From Pleurodeles waltl (Eukaryota; Chordata; Amphibia; Caudata; Salamandridae), in NCBI RefSeq assembly GCF_031143425.1, contig NW_027150030.1, positions 83,001 through 147,000 on the forward strand: a stretch of DNA of 64,000 nucleotides, written 5' to 3'. The translations under genes and the position numbers were made by a program. Of the stretch, positions 49,344-63,488 are shown piece by piece (position 1 is the stretch's first letter; each line of letters begins with the position of its first letter). The notes under the pieces were generated by a model, which worked only from the letters and a program-made list of their open reading frames with translations, was not told where the DNA came from and did no database searches.

Positions 49344-52300
49344 GAATTCCCTTGCCTACTACGAGGGTGGACGGGGCGTGGCTCAGCGGGCGGAGCTTAC
49401 AGGTGATTCATAAAGGGAGAACCTTCTACTCTGTGTCTGCAGGAGAGGAAGATAGAACCCGCGCGTCACAGTCAGATACAGATTACGCTCCAGTACATCA
49501 TCAATTCACCTCCAGGAAGGATTCTAGATTGTTTTCTGCTATGGAATCTATGAGCGCACAGCCTTGCTTTATCTTTCCCAGCCCAAGAGTTAGGGTGGCT
49601 TGTCCTTTCCAGAAGCTGAGCTTCAACTGGGGCACCTGCTACGTTTATATTTGTAAGTGCTTCCTGTTGAGGTTTAGTTTCTGTAAAATGAGCATCATGG
49701 CCTACCCAACCGGAGTATTTTCTACGTGTAAGTCAGTAAGCGTTACCTAGCATGTTTTCATTTGCCCCGTTTATATTGTACACTAAGACTACGTGATGGG
49801 CCACGGGGGAAACCTCACCAGCAACCTTGTGTGCCTTTGGCAATGTGATCGTTACTAGTGCGTCTTTGTGGAGATGTCCTCGTGCTTCTGCGCACAACCT
49901 GAATCGGCGGTAAACGCAGTGGTGTCGTTTTGGAAAGCTGTCCATCATCCTGGTAAAAGGCGGGAATTCCCTTGCCTACTACGAGGGTGGACGGGGCGTG
50001 GCTCAGCGGGCGGAGCTTTCAGGTGATTCATAAAGGGAGAACCTTCTACTCTGTGTCTGCAGGAGAGGAAGATAGAACCCGCGCGTCACAGTCAGATACA
50101 GATTACGCTCCAGTACATCATCAATTCACCTCCAGGAAGGATTCTAGATTGTTTTCTGCTATGGAATCTATGAGCGCACAGCCTTGCTTTATCTTTGCCA
50201 AGCCCAAGTTAGGGTGGCTTGTCCTTTCCAGAAGCTGAGCTTCAACTGGTGCACCTGCTACGTTTATATTTGTAAGTGCTTCCTTTGAGGTTTAGTTTCT
50301 GTAAAATGAGCATCATGGCCTACCCAACCGGAGTATTTTCTACGAGTAAGTCAGTAAGCGTTACCTAGCATGTTTTCATATGCCCCGTTTATATTGTACA
50401 CTAAGAATACGTGATGGGCCACGGGGGAAACCTCACCAGCAACCTTGTGTGCCTTTGGCAATGTGATCGTTACTAGTGCGTCTTTGTGGAGATGTCCTCG
50501 TGCTTCTGCGCACAACCTGAATCGGCGGTAAACGCAGTGGTGTCGTTTTGAAAAGCTGTCCATCATCCTGGTAAAAGGCGGGAATTCCCTTGCCTACTAC
50601 GAGGGTGGACGGGGCGTGGCTCAGCGGGCGGAGCTTACAGGTGATTCATAAAGGGAAAACCTTCTACTCTGTGTCTGCAGGAGAGGAAGATAGAACCCGC
50701 GCGTCACAGTCAGATACAGATTACGCTCCAGTACATCATCAATTCACCTCCAGGAAGGATTCTAGATTGTTTTCTGCTATGGAATCTATGAGCGCACACC
50801 TTGCTTTATCTTTCCCAGCCCAAGAGTTAGGGTGGCTTGTCCTTTCCAGAAGCTGAGCTTCAACTGGGGCACCTGCTACGTTTATATTTGTAAGTGCTTC
50901 CTGTTGAGGTTTAGTTTCTGTAAAATGAGCATCATGGCCTACCCAACCGGAGTATTTTCTACGAGTAAGTCAGTAAGCGTTACCTAGCATGTTTTCATAT
51001 GCCCCGTGTATATTGTACACTAAGACTACGTGATGGGCCACGGGGGAAACCTCACCAGCAACCTTGTGTGCCTTTGGCAATGTGATCGTTACTAGTGCGT
51101 CTTTGTGGAGATGTCCTCGTGCTTCTGCGCACCAACAACGCACGACCTGAATCGGCGGTAAACGCAGTGGTGTCGTTTTGGAAAGCTGTCCATCATCCTG
51201 GTAAAAGGCGGGAATTCCTTTGCCTACTACGAGGGTGGACGGGGCGTGGCTCAGCGGGCGGAGCTTACAGGTGATTCATAAAGGGAGAACCAGCTACTCT
51301 GTGTCTGCAGGAGAGGAAGATAGAACCCGCGCGTCACAGTCAGATACAGATTACGCTCCAGTACATCATCAGTTGACCTCCAGGAAGGATTCTAGATCTT
51401 TTTCTGCTATGGAATCTATGAGCGCACAGCCTTGCTTTATCTTTCCCAGCCCAAGAGTTAGGGTGGCTTGTCCTTTCCAGAAGCTGAGCTTCAACTGGGG
51501 CACCTGCTACGTTTATATTTGTAAGTGCTTCCTGTTGAGGTTTAGTTTCTGTAAAATGAGCATCATGGCCTACCCAACGGAGTATTTTCTACGAGTAAGT
51601 CAGTAAGCGTTACCTAGCATGTTTTCATATGCCCCGTTTATATTGTACACTAAGACTACGTGATGGGCCACGGGGGAAACGTCTCCAGCAACCTTGTGTG
51701 CCTTTGGCAATGTGATCGTTACTAGTGCGTCTTTGTGGAGATGTCCTCGTGCTTCTGCGCACAACCTGAATCGGCGGTAAACGCAGTGGTGTCGTTTTGG
51801 AAAGCTGTCCATCATCCTGGTAAAAGGCGGGAATTCCCTTGCCTACTACGAGGGTGGACGGGGCGTGGCTCAGCGGGCGAAGCTTTCAGGTGATTCATAA
51901 AGGGAGAACCTTCTACTCTGTGTCTGCAGGAGAGGAAGATAGAACCCGCGCGTCACAGTCAGATACAGATTACGCTCCAGTACATCATCAATTCACCTCC
52001 AGGAAGGATTCTAGATTGTTTTCTGCTATGGAATCTATGAGCGCACAGCCTTGCTTTATCTTTGCCAAGCCCAAGTTAGGGTGGCTTGTCCTTTCCAGAA
52101 GCTGAGCTTCAACTGGTGCACCTGCTACGTTTATATTTGTAAGTGCTTCCTTTGAGGTTTAGTTTCTGTAAAATGAGCATCATGGCCTACCCAACCGGTG
52201 TTTTTTCTACGAGTAAGTCAGTAAGCGTTACCTAGCATGTTTTCATATGCCCCGTTTATATTGTACACTAAGACTACGTGATGGGCCACGGGGGAAACCT

Positions 52301-52448
52301 CACCAGCAACCTTGTGTGCCTTTGGCAATGTGATCGTTACTAGTGCGTCTTTGTGGAGATGTCCTCGTGCTTCTGCGCACAACCTGAATCGGCGGTAAAC
52401 GCAGTGGTGTCGTTTTGGAAAGCTGTCCATCATCCTGGTAAAAGGCGG
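49344..52448 (+). repeat. Five-monomer module, copy 3 (3,105 bp, single)
   Basis: Monomers start at 49344, 49964, 50582, 51212 and 51831, with the HindIII marker at 51880. The types match modules 1 and 2. Here the module is present only once before the ggcggcgg-type monomer at 52449, whereas the left unit has it twice. This is a clear copy-number difference between two otherwise collinear units. Confidence 0.9.
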
Positions 52449-54326
52449 GAATTCCCTTGCCTACTACGAGGGTGGACGGGGCGTGGCTCAGGCGGCGGAG
52501 CTTACAGGTGATTCATAAAGGGAGAACCTTCTACTCTGTGTCTGCAGGAGAGGAAGATAGAACCCGCGCGTCACAGTCAGATACAGATTACGCTCCAGTA
52601 CATCATCAATTCACCTCCAGGAAGGATTCTAGATTGTTTTCTGCTATGGAATCTATGAGCGCACAGCCTTGCTTTATCTTTCCCAGCCCAAGAGTTAGGG
52701 TGGCTTGTCCTTTCCAGAAGCTGAGCTTCAACTGGGGCACCTGCTACGTTTATATTTGTAAGTGCTTCCTGTTGAGGTTTAGTTTCTGTAAAATGAGCAT
52801 CATGGCCTACCCAACGGAGTATTTTCTACGAGTAAGTCAGTAAGCGTTACCTAGCATGTTTTCATATGCCCCGTTTATATTGTACACTAAGACTACGTGA
52901 TGGGCCTCGGGGGAAACGTCTCCAGCAACCTTGTGTGCCTTTGGCAATGTGATCGTTACTAGTGCGTCTTTGTGGAGATGTCCTCGTCCTTCTGCGCACA
53001 ACCTGAATCGGCGGTAAACGCAGTGGTGTCGTTTTGGAAAGCTGTCCATCATCCTGGTAAAAGGCGGGAATTCCCTTGCCTACTACGAGGGTGGACGGGG
53101 CGTGGCTCAGCGGGCGGAGCTTTCAGGTGATTCATAAAGGGAGAACCTTCTACTCTGTGTCTGCAGGAGAGGAAGATAGAACCCGCGCGTCACAGTCAGA
53201 TACAGATTACGCTCCAGTACATCATCAATTCACCTCCAGGAAGGATTCTAGATTGTTTTCTGCTATGGAATCTATGAGCGCACAGCCTTGCTTTATCTTT
53301 CCCAGCCCAAGAGTTAGGGTGGCTTGTCCTTTCCAGAAGCTGAGCTTCAACTGGGGCACCTGCTACGTTTATATTTGTAAGTGCTTCCTTTGAGGTTTAG
53401 TTTCTGTAAAATGAGCATCATGGCCTACCCAACCGGTGTATTTTCTACGAGTAAGTCAGTAAGCGTTACCTAGCATGTTTTCATATGCCCCGTTTATATT
53501 GTACACTAAGACTACGTGATGGGCCACGGGGGAAACCTCACCAGCAACCTTGTGTGCCTTTGGCAATGTGATCGTTACTAGTGCGTCTTTGTGGAGATGT
53601 CCTCGTGCTTCTGCGCACCAACAACGCACGACCTGAATCGGCGGTAAACGCAGTGGTGTCGTTTTGGAAAGCTGTCCATCATCCTGGTAAAAGGCGGGAA
53701 TTCCTTTGCCTACTACGAGGGTGGACGGGGCGTGGCTCAGCGGGCGGAGCTTACAGGTGATTCATAAAGGGAGAACCAGCTACTCTGTGTCTGCAGGAGA
53801 GGAAGATAGAACCCGCGCGTCACAGTCAGATACAGATTACGCTCCAGTACATCATCAGTTGACCTCCAGGAAGGATTCTAGATCTTTTTCTGCTATGGAA
53901 TCTATGAGCGCACAGCCTTGCTTTATCTTTGCCAAGCCCAAGTTAGGGTGGCTTGTCCTTTCCAGAAGCTGAGCTTCAACTGGGGCACCTGCTACGTTTA
54001 TATTTGTAAGTGCTTCCTTTGAGGTTTAGTTTCTGTAAAATGAGCATCATGGCCTACCCAACCGGAGTATTTTCTACGAGTAAGTCAGTAAGCGTTACCT
54101 AGCATGTTTTCATATGCCCCGTTTATATTGTACACTAAGACTACGTGATGGGCCACGGGGGAAACCTCACCAGCAACCTTGTGTGCCTTTGGCAATGTGA
54201 TCGTTACTAGTGCGTCTTTGTGGAGATGTCCTCGTGCTTCTGCGCACCAACAACGCACGACCTGAATCGGCGGTAAACGCAGTGGTGTCGTTTTGGAAAG
54301 CTGTCCATCATCCTGGTAAAAGGCGG
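52449..54326 (+). repeat. Three monomers, end of the repeated second domain
   Basis: Monomers start at 52449, 53068 and 53698. They match 43104-44981 at offset 9,345 until 54122. From 54123 the junction reads cgtttat where the other copy reads cgtgtat, and collinearity is lost. Confidence 0.87.
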
Positions 54327-57300
54327 GAATTCCTTTGCCTACTACGAGGGTGGACGGGGCGTGGCTCAGCGGGCGGAGCTTAAAGGTGATTCATAAAGGG
54401 AGAACCAGCTACTCTGTGTCTGCAGGAGAGGAAGATAGAACCCGCGCGTCACAGTCAGATACAGATTACGCTCCAGTACATCATCAATTCACCTCCAGGA
54501 AGGATTCTAGATTGTTTTCTGCTATGGAATCTATGAGCGCACAGCCTTGCTTTATCTTTCCCAGCCCAAGAGTTAGGGTGGCTTGTCCTTTCCAGAAGCT
54601 GAGCTTCAACTGGGGCACCTGCTACGTTTATATTTGTAAGTGCTTCCTGTTGAGGTTTAGTTTCTGTAAAATGAGCATCATGGCCTACCCAACCGGAGTA
54701 TTTTCTACGAGTAAGTCAGTAAGCGTTACCTAGCATGTTTTCATATGCCCCGTGTATATTGTACACTAAGACTACGTGATGGGCCACGGGGGAAACCTCA
54801 CCAGCAACCTTGTGTGCCTTTGGCAATGTGATCGTTACTAGTGCGTCTTTGTGGAGATGTCCTCGTGCTTCTGCGCACAACCTGAATCGGCGGTAAACGC
54901 AGTGGTGTCGTTTTGGAAAGCCGTCCATCATCCTGGTAAAAGGCGGGAATTCCCTTGCCTACTACGAGGGTGGACGGGGCGTGGCTCAGCGGGCGGAGCT
55001 TACAGGTGATTCATAAAGGGAGAACCTTCTACTCTGTGTCTGCAGGAGAGGAAGATAGAACCCGCGCGTCACAGTCAGATACAGATTACGCTCCAGTACA
55101 TCATCAATTCACCTCCAGGAAGGATTCTAGATTGTTTTCTGCTATGGAATCTATGAGCGCACAGCCTTGCTTTATCTTTCCCAGCCCAAGAGTTAGGGTG
55201 GCTTGTCCTTTCCAGAAGCTGAGCTTCAACTGGGGCACCTGCTACGTTTATATTTGTAAGTGCTTCCTGTTGAGGTTTAGTTTCTGTAAAATGAGCATCA
55301 TGGCCTACCCAACCGGAGTATTTTCTACGAGTAAGTCAGTAAGCGTTACCTAGCATGTTTTCATATGCCCCGTGTATATTGTACACTAAGACTACGTGAT
55401 GGGCCACGGGGGAAACCTCACCAGCAACCTTGTGTGCCTTTGGCAATGTGATCGTTACTAGTGCGTCTTTGTGGAGATGTCCTCGTGCTTCTGCGCACAA
55501 CCTGAATCGGTGGTAAACGCAGTGGTGTCGTTTTGGAAAGCCGTCCATCATCCTGGTAAAAGGCGGGAATTCCCTTGCCTACTACGAGGGTGGACGGGGC
55601 GTGGCTCAGCGGGCGGAGCTTACAGGTGATTCATAAAGGGAGAACCTTCTACTCTGTGTCTGCAGGAGAGGAAGATAGAACCCGCGCGTCACAGTCAGAT
55701 ACAGATTACGCTCCAGTACATCATCAATTCACCTCCAGGAAGGATTCTAGATTGTTTTCTGCTATGGAATCTATGAGCGCACACCTTGCTTTATCTTTCC
55801 CAGCCCAAGAGTTAGGGTGGCTTGTCCTTTCCAGAAGCTGAGCTTCAACTGGGGCACCTGCTACGTTTATATTTGTAAGTGCTTCCTGTTGAGGTTTAGT
55901 TTCTGTAAAATGAGCATCATGGCCTACCCAACCGGAGTATTTTCTACGAGTAAGTCAGTAAGCGTTACCTAGCATGTTTTCATATGCCCCGTGTATATTG
56001 TACACTAAGACTACGTGATGGGCCACGGGGGAAACCTCACCAGCAACCTTGTGTGCCTTTGGCAATGTGATCGTTACTAGTGCGTCTTTGTGGAGATGTC
56101 CTCGTGCTTCTGCGCACCAACAACGCACGACCTGAATCGGCGGTAAACGCAGTGGTGTCGTTTTGGAAAGCTGTCCATCATCCTGGTAAAAGGCGGGAAT
56201 TCCTTTGCCTACTACGAGGGTGGACGGGGCGTGGCTCAGCGGGCGGAGCTTACAGGTGATTCATAAAGGGAGAACCAGCTACTCTGTGTCTGCAGGAGAG
56301 GAAGATAGAACCCGCGCGTCACAGTCAGATACAGATTACGCTCCAGTACATCATCAGTTGACCTCCAGGAAGGATTCTAGATCTTTTTCTGCTATGGAAT
56401 CTATGAGCGCACAGCCTTGCTTTATCTTTGCCAAGCCCAAATTAGGGTGGCTTGTCCTTTCCAGAAGCTGAGCTTCAACTGGGGCACCTGCTACGTTTAT
56501 ATTTGTAAGTGCTTCCTTTGAGGTTTAGTTTCTGTAAAATGAGCATCATGGCCTACCCAACCGGAGTATTTTCTACGAGTAAGTCAGTAAGCGTTACCTA
56601 GCATGTTTTCATATGCCCCGTTTATATTGTACACTAAGACTACGTGATGGGCCACGGGGGAAACCTCACCAGCAACCTTGTGTGCCTTTGGCAATGTGAT
56701 CGTTACTAGTGCGTCTTTGTGGAGATGTCCTCGTGCTTCTGCGCACCAACAACGCACGACCTGAATCGGCGGTAAACGCAGTGGTGTCGTTTTGGAAAGC
56801 TGTCCATCATCCTGGTAAAAGGCGGGAATTCCTTTGCCTACTACGAGGGTGGACGGGGCGTGGCTCAGCGGGCGGAGCTTACAGGTGATTCATAAAGGGA
56901 GAACCAGCAACTCTGTGTCTGCAGGAGAGGAAGATAGAACCCGCGCGTCACAGTCAGATACAGATTACGCTCCAGTACATCATCAATTCACCTCCAGGAA
57001 GGATTCTAGATTGTTTTCTGCTATGGAATCTATGAGCGCACAGCCTTGCTTTATCTTTCCCAGCCCAAGAGTTAGGGTGGCTTGTCCTTTCCAGAAGCTG
57101 AGCTTCAACTGGGGCACCTGCTACGTTTATATTTGTAAGTGCTTCCTGTTGAGGTTTAGTTTCTGTAAAATGAGCATCATGGCCTACCCAACCGGAGTAT
57201 TTTCTACGAGTAAGTCAGTAAGCGTTACCTAGCATGTTTTCATATGCCCCGTGTATATTGTACCCTAAGACTAAGTGATGGGCCTCGGGGGAAACGTCTC

Positions 57301-60300
57301 CAGCAACCTTGTGTGCCTTTGGCAATGTGATCGTTACTAGTGCGTCTTTGTGGACATGTCCTCGTGCTTCTGCGCACAACCTGAATCGGCGGTAAACGCA
57401 GTGGTGTCGTTTTGGAAAGCCGTCCATCATCCTGGTAAAAGGCGGGAATTCCCTTGCCTACTACGAGGGTGGACGGGGCGTGGCTCAGCGGGCGGAGCTT
57501 ACAGGTGATTCATAAAGGGAGAACCTTCTACTCTGTGTCTGCAGGAGAGGAAGATAGAACCCGCGCGTCACAGTCAGATACAGATTACGCTCCAGTACAT
57601 CATCAATTCACCTCCAGGAAGGATTCTAGATTGTTTTCTGCTATGGAATCTATGAGCGCACAGCCTTGCTTTATCTTTCCCAGCCCAAGAGTTAGGGTGG
57701 CTTGTCCTTTCCAGAAGCTGAGCTTCAACTGGGGCACCTGCTACGTTTATATTTGTAAGTGCTTCCTGTTGAGGTTTAGTTTCTGTAAAATGAGCATCAT
57801 GGCCTACCCAACCGGAGTATTTTCTACGAGTAAGTCAGTAAGCGTTACCTAGCATGTTTTCATATGCCCCGTTTATATTGTACACTAAGACTACGTGATG
57901 GGCCACGGGGGAAACCTCACCAGCAACCTTGTGTGCCTTTGGCAATGTGATCGTTACTAGTGCGTCTTTGTGGAGATGTCCTCGTGCTTCTGCGCACAAC
58001 CTGAATCGGCGGTAAACGCAGTGGTGTCGTTTTGGAAAGCTGTCCATCATCCTGGTAAAAGGCGGGAATTCCCTTGCCTACTACGAGGGTGGACGGGGCT
58101 TGGCTCAGCGGGAGGAGCTTACAGGTGATTCATAAAGGGAGAACCTTCTACTCTGTGTCTGCAGGAGAGGAAGATAGAACCCGCGCGTCACAGTCAGATA
58201 CAGATTACGCTCCAGTACATCATCAATTCACCTCCAGGAAGGATTCTAGATTGTTTTCTGCTATGGAATCTATGAGCGCACAGCCTTGCTTTATCTTTCC
58301 CAGCCCAAGAGTTAGGGTGGCTTGTCCTTTCCAGAAGCTGAGCTTCAACTGGGGCACCTGCTACGTTTATATTTGTAAGTGCTTCCTGTTGAGGTTTAGT
58401 TTCTGTAAAATGAGCATCATGGCCTACCCAACGGAGTATTTTCTACGAGTAAGTCAGTAAGAGTTACCTAGCATGTTTTCATATGCCCCGTTTATATTGT
58501 ACACTAAGACTACGTGATGGGCCTCGGGGGAAACGTCTCCAGCAACCTTGTGTGCCTTTGGCAATGTGATCGTTACTAGTGCGTCTTTGTGGAGATGTCC
58601 TCGTGCTTCTGCGCACAACCTGAATCGGCGGTAAACGCAGTGGTGTCGTTTTGGAAAGCTGTCCATCATCCTGGTAAAAGGCGGGAATTCCCTTGCCTAC
58701 TACGAGGGTGGACGGGGCGTGGCTCAGCGGGCGGAGCTTTCAGGTGATTCATAAAGGGAGAACCTTCTACTCTGTGTCTGCAGGAGAGGAAGATAGAACC
58801 CGCGCGTCACAGTCAGATACAGATTACGCTCCAGTACATCATCAATTCACCTCCAGGAAGGATTCTAGATTGTTTTCTGCTATGGAATCTATGAGCGCAC
58901 AGCCTTGCTTTATCTTTCCCAGCCCAAGAGTTAGGGTGGCTTGTCCTTTCCAGAAGCTGAGCTTCAACTGGGGCACCTGCTACGTTTATATTTGTAAGTG
59001 CTTCCTTTGAGGTTTAGTTTCTGTAAAATGAGCATCATGGCCTACCCAACCGGTGTATTTTCTACGAGTAAGTCAGTAAGCGTTACCTAGCATGTTTTCA
59101 TATGCCCCGTTTATATTGTACACTAAGACTACGTGATGGGCCACGGGGGAAACCTCACCAGCAACCTTGTGTGCCTTTGGCAATGTGATCGTTACTAGTG
59201 CGTCTTTGTGGAGATGTCCTCGTGCTTCTGCGCACAACCTGAATCGGCGGTAAACGCAGTGGTGTCGTTTTGGAAAGCTGTCCATCATCCTGGTAAAAGG
59301 CGGGAATTCCCTTGCCTACTACGAGGGTGGACGGGGCGTGGCTCAGCGGGCGGAGCTTACAGGTGATTCATAAAGGGAGAACCTTCTACTCTGTGTCTGC
59401 AGGAGAGGAAGATAGAACCCGCGCGTCACAGTTAGATACAGATTACGCTCCAGTACATCATCAATTCACCTCCAGGAAGGATTCTAGATTGTTTTCTGCT
59501 ATGGAATCTATGAGCGCACAGCCTTGCTTTATCTTTCCCAGCCCAAGAGTTAGGGTGGCTTGTCCTTTCCAGAAGCTGAGCTTCAACTGGGGCACCTGCT
59601 ACGTTTATATTTGTAAGTGCTTCCTGTTGAGGTTTAGTTTCTGTAAAATGAGCATCATGGCCTACCCAACGGAGTATTTTCTACGAGTAAGTCAGTAAGC
59701 GTTACCTAGCATGTTTTCATATGCCCCGTTTATATTGTACACTAAGACTACGTGATGGGCCTCGGGGGAAACGTCTCCAGCAACCTTGTGTGCCTTTGGC
59801 AATGTGATCGTTACTAGTGCGTCTTTGTGGAGATGTCCTCGTGCTTCTGCGCACAACCTGAATCGGCGGTAAACGCAGTGGTGTCGTTTTGGAAAGCTGT
59901 CCATCATCCTGGTAAAAGGCGGGAATTCCCTTGCCTACTACGAGGGTGGACGGGGCGTGGCTCAGCGGGCGGAGCTTACAGGTGATTCATAAAGGGAGAA
60001 CCTTCTACTCTGTGTCTGCAGGAGAGGAAGATAGAACCCGCGCGTCACAGTCAGATACAGATTACGCTCCAGTACATCATCAATTCACCTCCAGGAAGGA
60101 TTCTAGATTGTTTTCTGCTATGGAATCTATGAGCGCACAGCCTTGCTTTATCTTTCCCAGCCCAAGAGTTAGGGTGGCTTGTCCTTTCCAGAAGCTGAGC
60201 TTCAACTGGGGCACCTGCTACGTTTATATTTGTAAGTGCTTCCTGTTGAGGTTTAGTTTCTGTAAAATGAGCATCATGGCCTACCCAACCGGAGTATTTT

Positions 60301-63300
60301 CTACGAGTAAGTCAGTAAGCGTTACCTAGCATGTTTTCATATGCCCCGTTTATATTGTACACTAAGACTAAGTGATGGGCCTCGGGGGAAACGTCTCCAG
60401 CAACCTTGTGTGCCTTTGGCAATGTGATCGTTACTAGTGCGTCTTTGTGGAGATGTCCTCGTGCTTCTGCGCACAACCTGAATCGGCGGTAAACGCAGTG
60501 GTGTCGTTTTGGAAACCGTCCATCATCCTGGTAAAAGGCGGGAATTCCCTTGCCTACTACGAGGGTGGACGGGGCGTGGCTCAGCGGGCGGAGCTTACAG
60601 GTGATTCATAAAGGGAGAACCTTCTACTCTGTGTCTGCAGGAGAGGAAGATAGAACCCGCGCGTCACAGTCAGATACACATTACGCTCCAGTACATCATC
60701 AATTCACCTCCAGGAAGGATTCTAGATTGTTTTCTGCTATGGAATCTATGAGCGCACAGCCTTGCTTTATCTTTCCCAGCCCAAGAGTTAGGGTGGCTTG
60801 TCCTTTCCAGAAGCTGAGCTTCAACTGGGGCACCTGCTACGTTTATATTTGTAAGTGCTTCCTGTTGAGGTTTAGTTTCTGTAAAATGAGCATCATGGCC
60901 TACCCAACCGGAGTATTTTCTACGAGTAAGTCAGTAAGCGTTACCTAGCATGTTTTCATATGCCCCGTGTATATTGTACACTAAGACTACGTGATGGGCC
61001 ACGGGGGAAACCTCACCAGCAACCTTGTGTGCCTTTGGCAATGTGATCGTTACTAGTGCGTCTTTGTGGAGATGTCCTCGTGCTTCTGCGCACAACCTGA
61101 ATCGGCGGTAAACGCAGTGGTGTCGTTTTGGAAAGCTGTCCATCATCCTGGTAAAAGGCGGGAATTCCCTTGCCTACTACGAGGGTGGACGGGGCGTGGC
61201 TCAGCGGGCGAAGCTTTCAGGTGATTCATAAAGGGAGAACCTTCTACTCTGTGTCTGCAGGAGAGGAAGATAGAACCCGCTCGTCACAGTCAGATACAGA
61301 TTACGCTCCAGTACATCATCAATTCACCTCCAGGAAGGATTCTAGATTGTTTTCTGCTATGGAATCTATGAGCGCACAGCCTTGCTTTATCTTTCCCAGC
61401 CCAAAAGTTAGGGTGGCTTGTCCTTTCCAGAAGCTGAGCTTCAACTGGGGCACCTGCTACGTTTATATTTGTAAGTGCTTCCTGTTGAGGTTTAGTTTCT
61501 GTAAAATGAGCATCATGGCCTACCCAACGGAGTATTTTCTACGAGTAAGTCAGTAAGCGTTACCTAGCATGTTTTCATATGCCCCGTTTATATTGTACAC
61601 TAAGACTACGTGATGGGCCACGGGGGAAACCTCACCAGCAACCTACTACGAGGGTGGACGGGGCGTGGCTCAGGCGGCGGAGCTTACAGGTGATTCATAA
61701 AGGGAGAACCTTCTACTCTGTGTCTGCAGGAGAGGAAGATAGAACCCGCGCGTCACAGTCAGATACAGATTACGCTCCAGTACATCATCAATTCACCTCC
61801 AGGAAGGATTCTAGATTGTTTTCTGCTATGGAATCTATGAGCGCACAGCCTTGCTTTATCTTTCCCAGCCCAAGAGTTAGGGTGGCTTGTCCTTTCCAGA
61901 AGCTGAGCTTCAACTGGGGCACCTGCTACGTTTATATTTGTAAGTGCTTCCTGTTGAGGTTTAGTTTCTGTAAAATGAGCATCATGGCCTACCCAACCGG
62001 AGTATTTTCTACGAGTAAGTCAGTAAGCGTTACCTAGCATGTTTTCATATGCCCCATTTATATTGTACACTAAGACTAAGTGATGGGCCTCGGGGGAAAC
62101 GTCTCCAGCAACCTTGTGTGCCTTTGGCAATGTGATCGTTACTAGTGCGTCTTTGTGGAGATGTCCTCGTGCTTCTGCGCACAACCTGAATCGGCGGTAA
62201 ACGCAGTGGTGTCGTTTTGGAAAGCCGTCCATCATCCTGGTAAAAGGCGGGAATTCCCTTGCCTACTACGAGGGTGGACGGGGCGTGGCTCAGCGGGCGG
62301 AGCTTACAGGTGATTCATAAAGGGAGAACCTTCTACTCTGTGTCTGCAGGAGAGGAAGATAGAACCCGCGCGTCACAGTCAGATACAGATTACGCTCCAG
62401 TACATCATCAATTCACCTCCAGGAAGGATTCTAGATTGTTTTCTGCTATGGAATCTATGAGCGCACAGCCTTGCTTTATCTTTCCCAGCCCAAGAGTTAG
62501 GGTGGCTTGTCCTTTCCAGAAGCTGAGCTTCAACTGGGGCACCTGCTACGTTTATATTTGTAAGTGCTTCCTGTTGAGGTTTAGTTTCTGTAAAATGAGC
62601 ATCATGGCCTACCCAACCGGAGTATTTTCTACGAGTAAGTCAGTAAGCGTTACCTAGCATGTTTTCATATGCCCCGTGTATATTGTACACTAAGACTACG
62701 TGATGGGCCACGGGGGAAACCTCACCAGCAACCTTGTGTGCCTTTGGCAATGTGATCGTTACTAGTGCGTCTTTGTGGAGATGTCCTCGTGCTTCTGCGC
62801 ACAACCTGAATCGGCGGTAAACGCAGTGGTGTCGTTTTGGAAAGCTGTCCATCATCCTGGTAAAAGGCGGGAATTCCCTTGCCTACTACGAGGGTGGACG
62901 GGGCGTGGCTCAGCGGGCGAAGCTTTCAGGTGATTCATAAAGGGAGAACCTTCTACTCTGTGTCTGCAGGAGAGGAAGATAGAACCCGCGCGTCACAGTC
63001 AGATACAGATTACGCTCCAGTACATCATCAATTCACCTCCAGGAAGGATTCTAGATTGTTTTCTGCTATGGAATCTATGAGCGCACAGCCTTGCTTTATC
63101 TTTGCCAAGCCCAAGTTAGGGTGGCTTGTCCTTTCCAGAAGCTGAGCTTCAACTGGTGCACCTGCTACGTTTATATTTGTAAGTGCTTCCTTTCAGGTTT
63201 AGTTTCTGTAAAATGAGCATCATGGCCTACCCAACCGGTGTTTTTTCTACGAGTAAGTCAGTAAGCGTTACCTAGCATGTTTTCATATGCCCCGTTTATA

Positions 63301-63488
63301 TTGTACACTAAGACTACGTGATGGGCCACGGGGGAAACCTCACCAGCAACCTTGTGTGCCTTTGGCAATGTGATCGTTACTAGTGCGTCTTTGTGGAGAT
63401 GTCCTCGTGCTTCTGCGCACAACCTGAATCGGCGGTAAACGCAGTGGTGTCGTTTTGGAAAGCTGTCCATCATCCTGGTAAAAGGCGG
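54327..63488 (+). repeat. Irregular mosaic monomers with more private changes
   Basis: Units start at 54327, 54947, 55567, 56197, 56826, 57446, 58066, 58685, 59304, 59923, 60542, 61162, a truncated unit, 62251 and 62871. Types seen elsewhere reappear in new order, and I found no long period. Changes seen in one or two copies cluster here: 54383 (A), 55511 (T), 56441 (A), 56909 (A), 57355 (C), 58100 and 63523 (T), 58113 (A), 58462 (A), a 1-bp loss near 60516, 60679 (C), 61281 (T) and 63194 (C). Lower homogenisation is the natural reading. The window ends before showing whether an array edge is near. Confidence 0.85.
61162..62250 (+). repeat. Full monomer plus truncated monomer (about 150 bp deleted)
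   Basis: This is the only place where the EcoRI spacing fails. The sequence runs normally from 61162, but at 61642-61644 the segment that should continue ttgtgtgcc... jumps directly to tactacgagg. The monomer-to-monomer step is 469 bp instead of 619-620. The trinucleotide CCT occurs at both ends of the lost segment and once at the junction, as expected for microhomology-mediated deletion or replication slippage. The deletion removes nearly all of the conserved 66-bp block and the EcoRI site. The right part has the ggcggcgg variant seen at 43104 and 52449. Confidence 0.92.

Noticed and set aside
61579..62037. 152-codon + frame, longer than the others
   Set aside because: It is longer only because the ~150-bp deletion at 61642 fuses the junction of the previous monomer to the usual frame. 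Not a new gene.
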